Below are positions 1 to 7,634 of a DNA stretch of 36,793 nucleotides, in pieces. Position 1 is the first letter of the stretch; each line of letters starts with the position of its first letter. The notes below the pieces were generated by a model, which did no database searches, was not told where the DNA came from, and was given only the letters and a program-made list of their open reading frames with translations. Made by a program: the position numbers and the translations under genes. This DNA is from Bacillota bacterium (GTDB lineage: Bacteria > Bacillota > Clostridia > Acetivibrionales > JAMNYG01): contig JAMNYG010000111.1 in assembly GCA_023622945.1 (NCBI GenBank), positions 1 through 36,793 on the forward strand. The letters run 5' to 3'.

Positions 1-1412
1 ACTATATTCCCTTCGGAATCTGTAAGTTCCTTTACAAGACGGGGCCTGTAAAGCTTGCCTCCGTTTGCTATAGCGCAATAAGCTGTTATAAGCTGTATGG
101 GGGTTATCTGGAACCTCTGTCCGAAGGAAGCAACGGCCATATCCACCTCGGAAGGATTTTCATGGAATATGCTTTGTGCCTCTCCCTCAAGCTTTATCCC
201 CGTTTTGTCATAGAAACCAAATGCCCTTACATAATTATAGAAGGTTTGTATCCCCATCTGTTGAGCTACCTTGACGAAAACGGGGTTACAGGAGTTATAA
301 ACTCCTTCCTTGAAGGTTTCATTTCCGTGAAGGTTTCCTCTCCTCCAGCAGTTGATGGTCCAGCCTCCCACAGTCACGGGAAAATCATTCGTAGGTGTAT
401 CGGGAGTGACAATGCCTTCTTCCAGGGCAGCCGCGGTAGTAATTGCCTTGAAAGTGGAACCAGGTTCATAAGTGTCCTGTACGGCCTTGTTTCTCCACAC
501 GGTCTTATATAACGTCTCAATATCATTTCTGTCCCAGTTGTCCGGATCTATGCCCGGTACCCCCACTGGCGCCGCCCACGGATCATTCAGATCAAAATCA
601 GGCTTTGATACCATTGCAAGGACATCTCCGTTCCTGGGATCCATTACAATGGCGGATGCTCCCTCCAGGACATTATTATCGTCAATGGCTTTTTCTATCG
701 CCTTTTCGGTCAGGTACTGAATAGTTTCATCTATTGTGAGAACCACATTGTATCCGTCCTTGGGCGGTATATACTTTTCCTCTTTAAACGGCAGGGTACG
801 TCCGATATTGTCGGTTTCGCTCATTATCCTTCCGGGAAAGCCCTTAAGGTACTCTTCCATCACATACTCAATTCCGGAAAGGCCCTGGTTGTCTGCCCCG
901 GTAAACCCTATGACATGGGCTGCCAGATTCCTGTTGGGATAGAACCTCATGGAATCCTCATCCACATTTATACCTATGATATTGTTTTGTGCTCTCCATT
1001 GACGTACTTTATTTCCGATATCCCTGTCAACTTTTGTTTTTATGAATTCATACCGGCTGTTGGCGGTTATTTTCTCATATACCTTTTCTTCATCCATGCC
1101 AAGAATCTCTGCCAGTTCCCGTGCTACTTTCGCAAGATCCGCTCCGGAAGATTTAAGTTCCTTTGGATTTGCCGAAATGGTATCCACAGTCGCGCTCTGG
1201 GCAAGCGGTTTGTAGTTCCTGTCGTATATGGTGCCCCTTTTGGGATTGATGATTCTGCTGCTGTTTTGCTGCTGGTAAGCCATTCTTTGAAGTTCTTCAC
1301 CGCGTACAAACTGAATCCATGCCACCCTGGCAATTAATGCTGCCACTGCAAAAGTAAACAGGCCCAATACCACCAATAATCTTCTTTTTATGACCAAACC
1401 CGGCTTTGCCAA
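1..1412 (-). CDS. Class B penicillin-binding protein (FtsI/SpoVD type), 3' part missing
   Basis: This is a peptidoglycan D,D-transpeptidase of the division or sporulation septum; 470 codons are visible and the gene runs off the left edge. I read a TTG start at 1412: a GGGGGG Shine-Dalgarno lies about 7 nt upstream, and an in-frame TGA further upstream leaves no ATG option. A short cytoplasmic stretch and one membrane anchor (residues about 12-30) are followed by the PBP dimerisation domain (motif GTIYDRN near residue 60) and the transpeptidase domain. The catalytic SxxK is STFK, with serine about residue 319, and SxN is SCN, with serine about residue 374. The KTG motif lies beyond the edge, as would a C-terminal PASTA domain, so FtsI and SpoVD cannot be told apart. 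Position after mraZ-rsmH-ftsL is the standard dcw order. Confidence 0.93.
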   Translation of the reverse strand, partial: MAKPGLVIKRRLLVVLGLFTFAVAALIARVAWIQFVRGEELQRMAYQQQNSSRIINPKRGTIYDRNYKPLAQSATVDTISANPKELKSSGADLAKVARELAEILGMDEEKVYEKITANSRYEFIKTKVDRDIGNKVRQWRAQNNIIGINVDEDSMRFYPNRNLAAHVIGFTGADNQGLSGIEYVMEEYLKGFPGRIMSETDNIGRTLPFKEEKYIPPKDGYNVVLTIDETIQYLTEKAIEKAIDDNNVLEGASAIVMDPRNGDVLAMVSKPDFDLNDPWAAPVGVPGIDPDNWDRNDIETLYKTVWRNKAVQDTYEPGSTFKAITTAAALEEGIVTPDTPTNDFPVTVGGWTINCWRRGNLHGNETFKEGVYNSCNPVFVKVAQQMGIQTFYNYVRAFGFYDKTGIKLEGEAQSIFHENPSEVDMAVASFGQRFQITPIQLITAYCAIANGGKLYRPRLVKELTDSEGNI

Positions 1413-1469
1413 AGTTTTACCCCCCGGAAATCACTTTGCTGAAATATAAACCTCACCTTGCTAAAATAT

Positions 1470-1500
1470 AAACCAATCCCGTAAAAAGATTGGTTTTTTT
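1470..1500. other. Hairpin between ftsL and the PBP gene
   Basis: A 9-bp inverted repeat (AAACCAATC at 1470-1478, GATTGGTTT at 1488-1496) has a 9-nt loop. On the plus strand it runs into a T tract; on the transcribed minus strand it is followed by TTTATATTTT. It could be a weak attenuator between the two genes. Just beside it (about 1439-1477) an imperfect direct repeat of about 22 nt contains AATATAAACC twice. Confidence 0.35.
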
Positions 1501-1528
1501 AACAGCAAAAAATTGTACGTATATTCAT

Positions 1529-2029
1529 CTATTCCAGCAGCCTGGCAAACTGCGTAAATTTGTCTGCCAGTATGGTCAGGATATTGTTCCTTATTCCGCT
1601 TTCTTCATATGTATTTTCAACCTTTGAGAAATCGCTTTTAGGCACACTGACATATACGATCTGGTACCTGTTGGGTTTATGCATTCCCAGTTTTTCTTCT
1701 GCAATCTGCCTGATCTTGTTCAGATCCAGCTCCTTCTCAATCTCTACTTTCAGAAGCACATTTTTATTTTTAATATAATTATATTCTTTCGTAGCCTTTT
1801 CAATGTTATAGTTTATTTCGGTTATCAGTGCATATCTGTATGCCACAATAAGGCACATGGCAAATATCAGTATTACATATGATGCCAGCTTCAATTTTAC
1901 TTTGTAATATGATTTCTGCCTTTTCTTGGCTTTCAGGACGGGATTTTCCTCGTAAACATCATATTTTTGCTCTTGTTTCAGCTCCTGGGCTACAGAACCA
2001 TAAACGTAATTGTCAGCTGCCTTAATCAA
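1529..2029 (-). CDS. ftsL: FtsL-like cell division protein
   Basis: This is a 166-residue bitopic membrane protein. It has a basic cytoplasmic tail (about 1-45), one transmembrane helix (about 48-68) and a predicted periplasmic-side coiled coil containing the typical KLGMHKPNRYQIVYV ending. FtsL works with DivIC and FtsB-type partners to recruit and activate the septal FtsW-PBP pair. The start is TTG at 2029, supported by a GAGGTG Shine-Dalgarno 7 nt upstream. Sequence conservation in this family is low, so the call rests on the single-helix plus coiled-coil layout and on the position between rsmH and a class B PBP. The cytoplasmic tail is longer than in many FtsL proteins. Confidence 0.85.
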   Translation of the reverse strand: MIKAADNYVYGSVAQELKQEQKYDVYEENPVLKAKKRQKSYYKVKLKLASYVILIFAMCLIVAYRYALITEINYNIEKATKEYNYIKNKNVLLKVEIEKELDLNKIRQIAEEKLGMHKPNRYQIVYVSVPKSDFSKVENTYEESGIRNNILTILADKFTQFARLLE

Positions 2030-2314
2030 TTATATTCACCTCAAATGGGAATTATTCTCGTTTTGTTGTCCGGACCGGCTTAAAGCCGGTCCAGGATACA
2101 GATTGCACTTTTTTCTTTGGTTGATTACATTCCTTTTCTCCCGTTTATCAACTCTTTATCCTTCGTTTATCATGGTTTTTTCTTTTGTGCTGGTTGCATC
2201 CGGCTTTACGGATTTGTCTTTGGCAGGATTGTCAGTTTGTCTTTTGTAATTTTGCAATCTCTGGTTTATTGAGGGTTTATCTTTTGTAAGTCACCTGTGA
2301 ATCAATCCAATATA
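2030..2314. other. Non-coding gap inside the dcw cluster
   Basis: These 285 nt separate rsmH from ftsL, where neighbours usually almost touch. No minus-strand frame stays open and I see no gene. The transcribed strand is A-rich and repeats ATAAAC-like words. Apart from the hairpin at 2072-2092 I see no terminator or convincing promoter. Confidence 0.5.
2072..2092 (-). promoter_or_regulatory. GC-rich hairpin upstream of ftsL
   Basis: GGACCGGCTT (2072-2081) and AAGCCGGTCC (2083-2092) form an almost perfect palindrome, about 45 nt before the ftsL start. No T tract follows on the transcribed strand, so it is not a standard terminator. It could be a leader structure, an RNA processing site or a protein-binding site; the function is not evident. 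Confidence 0.45.
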
Positions 2315-3256
2315 TCAAATTTTTATTAATACCCTGAGTTTTGCACTTCTTGCCCTGGGGTTTTCCCTGACTTCATCCTCGGAAGGAGTGATGGGTTTTT
2401 TGTTCAGCAACACTCCCTCGGGCTTTTTGCCGCATACACATACCGGAAAATCCTTAGGACAGGTACAGGGATTTACTTTTCTCTGGAATTCCGTCTTGAC
2501 TATCCTGTCCTCCAGGGAATGAAAGGTTATTATGCACAATCTCCCTCCCGGTGCAAGAACGTTCACCGCATCACCGATGGCTTGCTTCAATGCTCCCAGT
2601 TCATCATTGACTTCAATCCTTAATGCCTGAAAGGTTCTTTTGGCCGGGTGGGGCCCTTCACGCCTTGCACTGCTTGGAATTGCCGCTTTTATGATGTCAA
2701 CAAGCTGAAGAGTGGAAGTAATACGCTTTTTCCTTCTCTCTTCAACAATGAACCTGGCAATCCTTAAGGCCCATTTTTCTTCACCGTAATCCCTGATTAT
2801 CCTGTACAGTTCTTCCTCGGTATATTCGTTTACTATGTGCTCTGCTGTAATGGTGAGATTTCTGTCCATTCTCATGTCCAGGGGCGCGTCTTTTTGGTAG
2901 CTGAAGCCCCTTTCAGATTCATCCAGCTGATGTGAAGATACCCCCAGGTCTAGCAGTATACCGTTTACGCCCTTTATGCCGTGTTTTTTGCATATATCCC
3001 CGATGTACCTGAAATTGCAGTTTTCAAAAATCAGCTCAGCCTCAGAATTCAGTTGCTTCAGTCTTTCGGAAGAAATCCGTAAAGCAAATTCATCCTGATC
3101 TATAGCCAGAAGTTTTCCGCCTTTTCCAAGCCTTTTGCATATCTCGGAAGAATGTCCGGCACCTCCGACCGTACCGTCTATGTATGTGCCGTCAGGCTTA
3201 ATGTCCAGGCTTTCAATACACTCTTTGAGAAGAACCGGTTTATGACTGAATTCCAT
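2315..3256 (-). CDS. rsmH: 16S rRNA (cytosine1402-N4)-methyltransferase
   Basis: RsmH (MraW) uses S-adenosylmethionine to methylate N4 of C1402 in the 16S rRNA P-site. The 313 residues match the usual family length. The N-terminus ([13 protein letters not shown]) and the SAM-binding loop ([13 protein letters not shown], about residues 28-40) are characteristic, as are [29 protein letters not shown] and the C-terminal [13 protein letters not shown] Shine-Dalgarno AGAGGTG precedes the ATG, and the gene lies 9 nt after mraZ, so it is surely co-transcribed from the MraZ-controlled promoter. Confidence 0.98.
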   Translation of the reverse strand: MEFSHKPVLLKECIESLDIKPDGTYIDGTVGGAGHSSEICKRLGKGGKLLAIDQDEFALRISSERLKQLNSEAELIFENCNFRYIGDICKKHGIKGVNGILLDLGVSSHQLDESERGFSYQKDAPLDMRMDRNLTITAEHIVNEYTEEELYRIIRDYGEEKWALRIARFIVEERRKKRITSTLQLVDIIKAAIPSSARREGPHPAKRTFQALRIEVNDELGALKQAIGDAVNVLAPGGRLCIITFHSLEDRIVKTEFQRKVNPCTCPKDFPVCVCGKKPEGVLLNKKPITPSEDEVRENPRARSAKLRVLIKI

Positions 3257-3265
3257 TTAACACCT

Positions 3266-3697
3266 CTATATTCCAAGTGCTGCCAGTTTTTCAGCGAGCT
3301 TGTCTGCACTAAGGCTTTCGTCATTGCTGTAAGCTTCCCATCTGGATTTGTCCCAAATTTCAATCCTCGATGCCATTCCTATTATGCAGACTTCCTTTTC
3401 AAGTCCTGCATGCTCTCTCAATGTCTGGGGTATTAGTATTCTTCCCTGCTTATCAAATTCGCATTCAGCGGCTCCTGCAAAGAAAAACCTCATGAAGGCT
3501 CTTGCTTCCCTGTCCGCCATGGGAAGAGTTCTGAGCTTTTCCTCAAAATTTGCCCATTCTTCCATGGAGTAACCAAACAAACAATTGTCAAGACCTTTGG
3601 TCAGAATGAACTTCTCACCAAGGCCCTCCCTGAACTTGGAAGGTATGATTAACCTTCCTTTGGGATCTATTGAATGTTGGTACTCGCCATAGAACAA
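3266..3697 (-). CDS. mraZ: MraZ, transcriptional regulator of the dcw cluster
   Basis: MraZ is an AbrB-fold (double-barrel) DNA-binding protein that represses its own dcw operon. I place the start at TTG 3697: the protein then begins [15 protein letters not shown] like the family, is 143 residues long, and has a GAGGTG Shine-Dalgarno with 6-nt spacing. A longer in-frame extension to an ATG at 3742 would run through the operator and is unlikely. The two repeated half-domains are visible ([15 protein letters not shown] near residue 10 and [15 protein letters not shown] near residue 83). It is the first gene of the mraZ-rsmH-ftsL-pbp unit. Confidence 0.97.
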   Translation of the reverse strand: MFYGEYQHSIDPKGRLIIPSKFREGLGEKFILTKGLDNCLFGYSMEEWANFEEKLRTLPMADREARAFMRFFFAGAAECEFDKQGRILIPQTLREHAGLEKEVCIIGMASRIEIWDKSRWEAYSNDESLSADKLAEKLAALGI

Positions 3698-3716
3698 CGG
3701 GTTCACCTCACATTTT

Positions 3717-3751
3717 TGGCACTGGCCACCACTTTTCACCACTTCTTCCCA
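3717..3751 (-). promoter_or_regulatory. MraZ operator: 10-bp-spaced TGGKN boxes
   Basis: On the minus strand TGGGA (3751-3747), TGGTG (3741-3737), TGGTG (3731-3727) and a degenerate TGCCA (3721-3717) sit exactly 10 nt apart. This matches the tandem TGGGN-N5 arrangement known for MraZ binding. The array lies between the promoter and the mraZ start, overlapping the expected transcription start, which fits autorepression. Confidence 0.85.
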
Positions 3752-3762
3752 CTCTTAGTGTA

Positions 3763-3791
3763 ATTTTATGTTATTTCTCACCAATATTCAA
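3763..3791 (-). promoter_or_regulatory. Sigma-A-type promoter of the mraZ operon
   Basis: TTGAAT (3791-3786) and TAAAAT (3768-3763) on the minus strand are separated by 17 nt. The predicted start near 3756 falls directly before the MraZ boxes. It lies downstream of the rodA terminator, so the dcw unit is transcribed independently. Confidence 0.8.
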
Positions 3792-3810
3792 GAGGTTGAT
3801 GGAATATTTT

Positions 3811-3846
3811 TTAAAAATAAAAAAAAGATAGGAGCCGTGTCCTATC
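3811..3846 (-). terminator. Rho-independent terminator after rodA
   Basis: On the minus strand GATAGGA (3846-3840) and TCCTATC (3833-3827) form a 7-bp stem with a 6-nt loop. It is followed by a run of eight T residues, one A and more T. It would end the ymfF-ymfH-lgt-rodA transcript just before the mraZ promoter. Confidence 0.88.
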
Positions 3847-3872
3847 CAAAATAGTAATTTAAGCCTAAATAA

Positions 3873-3906
3873 AGTACGGGGACACTTCCCTACGGGAAAT
3901 GTCCCC
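3873..3906. repeat. GTACGGGGACACTTC-type hairpin repeat
   Basis: GGGGACA (3878-3884) pairs with TGTCCCC (3900-3906), with an inner TTCCC/GGGAA stem and a 3-nt loop. The left flank GTACGGGGACACTTC recurs as GTACGTGGACACTTC at 9080, also ending in TGTCCCC. This suggests a dispersed palindromic repeat family, here placed between the rodA stop and its terminator. Confidence 0.6.
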
Positions 3907-3966
3907 AGCAGAGTTGATGCATAGCGAAAATGAGTAAATTTGCACCATGGATGTTACCGGCTGGGA

Positions 3967-5112
3967 TCACTGAGAACTGTTGAATATTGCCTTTTTCCTC
4001 CTCATGGATACGCTGAGTACGACGCCTATTGCAACATAGTTGGTTACCATTGCGCTGCCTCCGTGGCTTACAAAGGGCAGAGGAATGCCCGTTACCGGGA
4101 GCAAACCGATGCTCATTCCCATGTTCTCTATGAAATGAAAGGCGAACATTGCCGTTATACCTATAACAAGAAATGAACCATATGAATCCCTGGCGCTGCG
4201 GGCAATATATATGCATCTTAAAAGAATAAACAGGGCCAGCAGCACAACGGCAGTTGCTCCAATAAACCCCATTTCTTCTCCAATCACAGAAAATATAAAG
4301 TCCGACCACTTTATGGGTACTCCCATATGCTGGGTCTGTATTCCCTGGTATAAACCGCTTCCGTATATCTGCCCTGATCCTATGGCCATCTTGGACTGCA
4401 ATACATTGTAACCCTCTTCCATGGGTGCTAGTTCAGGATTCAGAAAGACCCTGATCCTGTACTTCTGGTGCTCTTTCAGAACATAAAGCCATAAAAGCGG
4501 TAGGGAAAGTATAAAAGCTCCTATGGCACCAAATACATACTTGTATGAAATGCCGCATATAAATACCATCACTGCAAAAATGAAAATAAATACCATTGCC
4601 GTTCCGTCGTCCGGCTGCATCATTATGAGCACGATGGGAATAGCGGTATAAATAAGCAGTTTTATTATGTTTTTAACCTTATCCTTTTGCTCGTCCTTTA
4701 TCCTTTCCAGGAATATGGATATGAAAATAACCACAGCCACCTTTGCCAGCTCAGACGGCTGATAGGTGCCGTAAAACGGTATGTAAAGCCAGCTTCTGGC
4801 TCCATAACGTTCTATACCAATAAAGTACACAAGAACCAAAAGCAAAACGCAAAAAAGGTAAAGAATAACCCCCAGTATCTTAAAATCCTTGTAATCGATC
4901 AAGCTTGTTATTATGGCAAAAACAATCCCGATTGCCATGCAGACTACCTGCATGAGAAACATCTTGTCTCCGTCGTAACCTTTTGGGAGTACACGGGTTG
5001 CACTGTGGAGAGCAACCAAACCTATGGCCGACAGCGCAAGAACCCCGATGAAAAGGGGATAGTCGAACTGCCTGAAATAATTTATACCCTTTGTTTTCTC
5101 AACAGAATACAT
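3967..5112 (-). CDS. rodA: RodA/FtsW-family (SEDS) peptidoglycan glycosyltransferase
   Basis: SEDS proteins polymerise lipid II into glycan strands together with a class B PBP. This one has 381 residues and about ten transmembrane helices. Diagnostic elements are ARSWLYIPFYGTYQPSELAK near residues 105-124, QPDDGTA near 166-172, and WSDFIFSVIGEE, whose aspartate (D271) matches the proposed catalytic residue of RodA. PVTGIPLPFVSHGG lies near residue 339. The short loops, the QPDDGTA variant and the linkage to lgt rather than to murG favour RodA over FtsW, but the subfamily call is inference. ATG with an AAGGGTGG Shine-Dalgarno; 63 nt after lgt. Confidence 0.9.
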   Translation of the reverse strand: MYSVEKTKGINYFRQFDYPLFIGVLALSAIGLVALHSATRVLPKGYDGDKMFLMQVVCMAIGIVFAIITSLIDYKDFKILGVILYLFCVLLLVLVYFIGIERYGARSWLYIPFYGTYQPSELAKVAVVIFISIFLERIKDEQKDKVKNIIKLLIYTAIPIVLIMMQPDDGTAMVFIFIFAVMVFICGISYKYVFGAIGAFILSLPLLWLYVLKEHQKYRIRVFLNPELAPMEEGYNVLQSKMAIGSGQIYGSGLYQGIQTQHMGVPIKWSDFIFSVIGEEMGFIGATAVVLLALFILLRCIYIARSARDSYGSFLVIGITAMFAFHFIENMGMSIGLLPVTGIPLPFVSHGGSAMVTNYVAIGVVLSVSMRRKKAIFNSSQ

Positions 5113-5175
5113 TTAATGTCCACCCTTGTCAAAACCGCTTCTTTGGTATTCTCCGGCCCCATGGGCTGTTTTACA

Positions 5176-6285
5176 TTACCCTTGTTGCGCAGTTTGTTCA
5201 GTATTCTCCTGGCCTGCAGGCTGTGCTTGAATTTCCTGTCCCGTTGGTTCTGCAGGATTAACCCGTTCCGCAGGCTGTACGATGTCCTCCTGCTCCGCTG
5301 ATTGTCCGGGAGCTTCCTTGTCCGCTGTTTCCGGCTCCATCGTCTCCCGTTCTGCTCCTTCCCCCTCGGATACCTGCTCCAAAGCCTCTTCTTCGCGTAT
5401 TCTCTTAAGTATCTCTCCGTATTTGCTGCTTCCTGCTTCTGTAGTTTCTTCACTGATTCTTGCAGCTTTCACCCTTCTTACGACAAAAAGTATTCCGAAA
5501 AATACCGCAAACAGGAAGGCCAGAAGTTGGGATACTCTCAGGTTTCCAACGTACAGGCTGTCAAGCCTTATTCCTTCTATGAAAAACCTTCCTATCCCGT
5601 AAAGTGACATGTAGAGAAAGAATACTTCACCGTTGAGCTTTTTTCGCTTGCGATACCATATAAGCATAAAAAACACGGCCAGATCCCAAAGGGATTCATA
5701 CAGGAATGTAGGATGTACCGGAACCGAAGGGTCAACTCTCATCCCTTCCATCCTGAGGCGCGCAAGCTCACTTTGTATTGTACTGCTTGTCATTCCCCAT
5801 GGAAGCCTGGTGTTGGTCCCGAAAGCTTCCTGGTTCACAAAATTGCCCCATCTGCCAATTGCCTGTCCAAGTACAAGATAAGGCGCCCCAAAATCGAACA
5901 GCTTTAAAATTTCTATTTTCCTTACCTTTGCAAATATGGCCGCCGTTACAACAGCTCCGATTATTCCTCCGTAAATGGCCAACCCGCCTGTGCGTATATT
6001 TAGTATATCTATAGGATTATTCCTGAAATTATCCCAACTGAATATTACATAATAAAGCCTCGCACCGATAATGGCCACCGGGGCTGCAAACAGCATGAGG
6101 TCAATGCAGGTGTCCGGTTCAATTCCGAATCTCCTGCTGTCCTTCATTCCCAGGAGCACCGAAACCAGAAAAGCACAGGCGATTATTATTCCATACCAAT
6201 ATATGGGCAATCCGAAAATTTCAAATGCTTCTCGTTTTACAGGAATTTCAAGTCCCCAAAGACCCGGAAATTGTACAGTGTCCAT
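5176..6285 (-). CDS. lgt: Prolipoprotein diacylglyceryl transferase with a C-terminal acidic tail
   Basis: Lgt transfers diacylglycerol from phosphatidylglycerol to the lipobox cysteine of prolipoproteins at the membrane. The 369 residues contain the core (about 1-275) with YGGIIGA near residue 105, the signature GRWGNFVNQE at 144-153, HPTFLYE at 191-197 and GRFFIE at 232-237, over about seven membrane helices. Beyond residue 275 a tail of about 95 residues is rich in Glu, Gln, Pro and Ala, with imperfect AEQ/GQE-like repeats, and looks disordered; most Lgt proteins stop near 260-280. ATG is preceded by AAGGGGGA. The gene begins 11 nt after ymfH and probably belongs to the ymfF-ymfH-lgt-rodA unit. 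A substrate in this window is the CotH-like lipoprotein. Confidence 0.96.
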   Translation of the reverse strand: MDTVQFPGLWGLEIPVKREAFEIFGLPIYWYGIIIACAFLVSVLLGMKDSRRFGIEPDTCIDLMLFAAPVAIIGARLYYVIFSWDNFRNNPIDILNIRTGGLAIYGGIIGAVVTAAIFAKVRKIEILKLFDFGAPYLVLGQAIGRWGNFVNQEAFGTNTRLPWGMTSSTIQSELARLRMEGMRVDPSVPVHPTFLYESLWDLAVFFMLIWYRKRKKLNGEVFFLYMSLYGIGRFFIEGIRLDSLYVGNLRVSQLLAFLFAVFFGILFVVRRVKAARISEETTEAGSSKYGEILKRIREEEALEQVSEGEGAERETMEPETADKEAPGQSAEQEDIVQPAERVNPAEPTGQEIQAQPAGQENTEQTAQQG

Positions 6286-6296
6286 CGGCTTCCCCC

Positions 6297-7580
6297 TTAA
6301 ACCGGTTTAATGACTGAAAGTGCAAGCTGTTCAGGCTTAAAATGCTGCCTAAATATGTCGTTTGTATATTCAAGACTTATTGTATCATAAACATGCAGAT
6401 AATCAAATATGTTAACTCCCCTGAAGTAGACTGAAATGAAGTTGTGAGAAATCCTTTCAACTGAATTGAACTGCCTTACAAATCTTCCCTTCATGGCTTT
6501 TCTTATCCTGTCAAAGGCACTTGCATCAAGTCCCGTATAGCCGATATTCCATATAGCCTCCAATATCCTGTCTCTCACTTTTTCGGGATTGGGCGATTCC
6601 CCACCGAACATTGAAAAGGCATAGTTCTCTTCAATGGTATAGTCAAAACCAAATGTGGCATTTATTAGGCCTTCACTGTAAAGCTGCGAGTACAATGGTG
6701 AGCTCTTTCCCATTATCATTTCAAGGAGCAGCTTTACCGCAACCTCTCTGTAAAGTCCGTCCATTCCCCCCGTGTTCTTTATATTATCCTTAAAGCCCGC
6801 CTGGAACAAAGGTACCGATACGGCCAGTTTTTGCTCGACATAGGGTTTGTTTATGGCTTCCGGTTCTTCGGGGAAAATCCTCCGGATTTCAGGCTTGCTC
6901 CCTGAGGTCTTTATGCTTTCTTCAACCTGCCTGAATACTTGCTCGTGATCCACGTCCCCCACAACCAGCACCATCATGTTTGAAGGATGATAAAAGGTAT
7001 TGTAGCATTTATAAAGGTAATCACGGTTTATTTGGGATATGCTTTCGATGGTGCCCGCCATGTCAACCCTTATCGGATGTCTGCTGTATAAAGCACCGAG
7101 GAGGTTGACACTGGACCTCCAGTTAGGATTGTCTTCATACATTCTTATTTCCTGTCCGATTATTCCCTTTTCCTTTTCAACGCTTTCTTCCGTAATATAT
7201 GGGTTTTGAACATATTCAAGGAGCAGTTTCAGGTTTTCCTGGAATTTTTCTGTGCAGGAAAACAGGTACACGGTATGGTTGAAGCTGGTATAAGCGTTAG
7301 GGCTTGATCCAAGCTTGGAAAATTTGTCTATAACGCTTCCGTCTTCCTGTTCAAAAAGCTTGTGTTCAAGGAAATGTGCAATTCCGTCAGGAACCTTCAG
7401 CGATTCCTTCTCTCCCGGCGGGATAAACTCATTGTTAATGGAACCGTAATGAGTTGCAAATGTGGCATACTTTTTGGAGTATCCCTTCTTTGGTATAACA
7501 AAGGCTTTTAATCCGCTTTTATGCTCATAGATGTAAATAACCTCGTTTATATCCTTGTAATGTGTGGTTTTATAATCCAT
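6297..7580 (-). CDS. ymfH: M16-family zinc metallopeptidase, YmfH type
   Basis: This is an insulinase/pitrilysin-fold peptidase of 427 residues with an intact inverted zinc motif: HFLEH at 69-73, with the distal glutamate in GQEIRMYEDNP near residue 144. It is the presumed active partner of the neighbouring inactive homologue (ymfF), as in the two-subunit M16 peptidases. In Bacillus the pair has been linked to processing of small peptides and, in database names, to EF-P 5-aminopentanol modification; the substrate here is unknown. ATG with a GGAGAGGAG Shine-Dalgarno; 54 nt after ymfF. Confidence 0.92.
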   Translation of the reverse strand: MDYKTTHYKDINEVIYIYEHKSGLKAFVIPKKGYSKKYATFATHYGSINNEFIPPGEKESLKVPDGIAHFLEHKLFEQEDGSVIDKFSKLGSSPNAYTSFNHTVYLFSCTEKFQENLKLLLEYVQNPYITEESVEKEKGIIGQEIRMYEDNPNWRSSVNLLGALYSRHPIRVDMAGTIESISQINRDYLYKCYNTFYHPSNMMVLVVGDVDHEQVFRQVEESIKTSGSKPEIRRIFPEEPEAINKPYVEQKLAVSVPLFQAGFKDNIKNTGGMDGLYREVAVKLLLEMIMGKSSPLYSQLYSEGLINATFGFDYTIEENYAFSMFGGESPNPEKVRDRILEAIWNIGYTGLDASAFDRIRKAMKGRFVRQFNSVERISHNFISVYFRGVNIFDYLHVYDTISLEYTNDIFRQHFKPEQLALSVIKPV

Positions 7581-7634
7581 GGACTGATCTCCTCTCCTAA
7601 ATTGATGAAAAATGCAGGTGGCTGGTGAAACCCT

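Noticed and set aside
3178-3363. Minus-strand 61-codon frame across the mraZ-rsmH junction
   Set aside because: It overlaps two well-supported genes in a different frame.
3890-4309. Minus-strand 139-codon frame overlapping rodA
   Set aside because: It lies in another frame of rodA, which has full SEDS motifs; the translated sequence resembles no protein family and has no Shine-Dalgarno.
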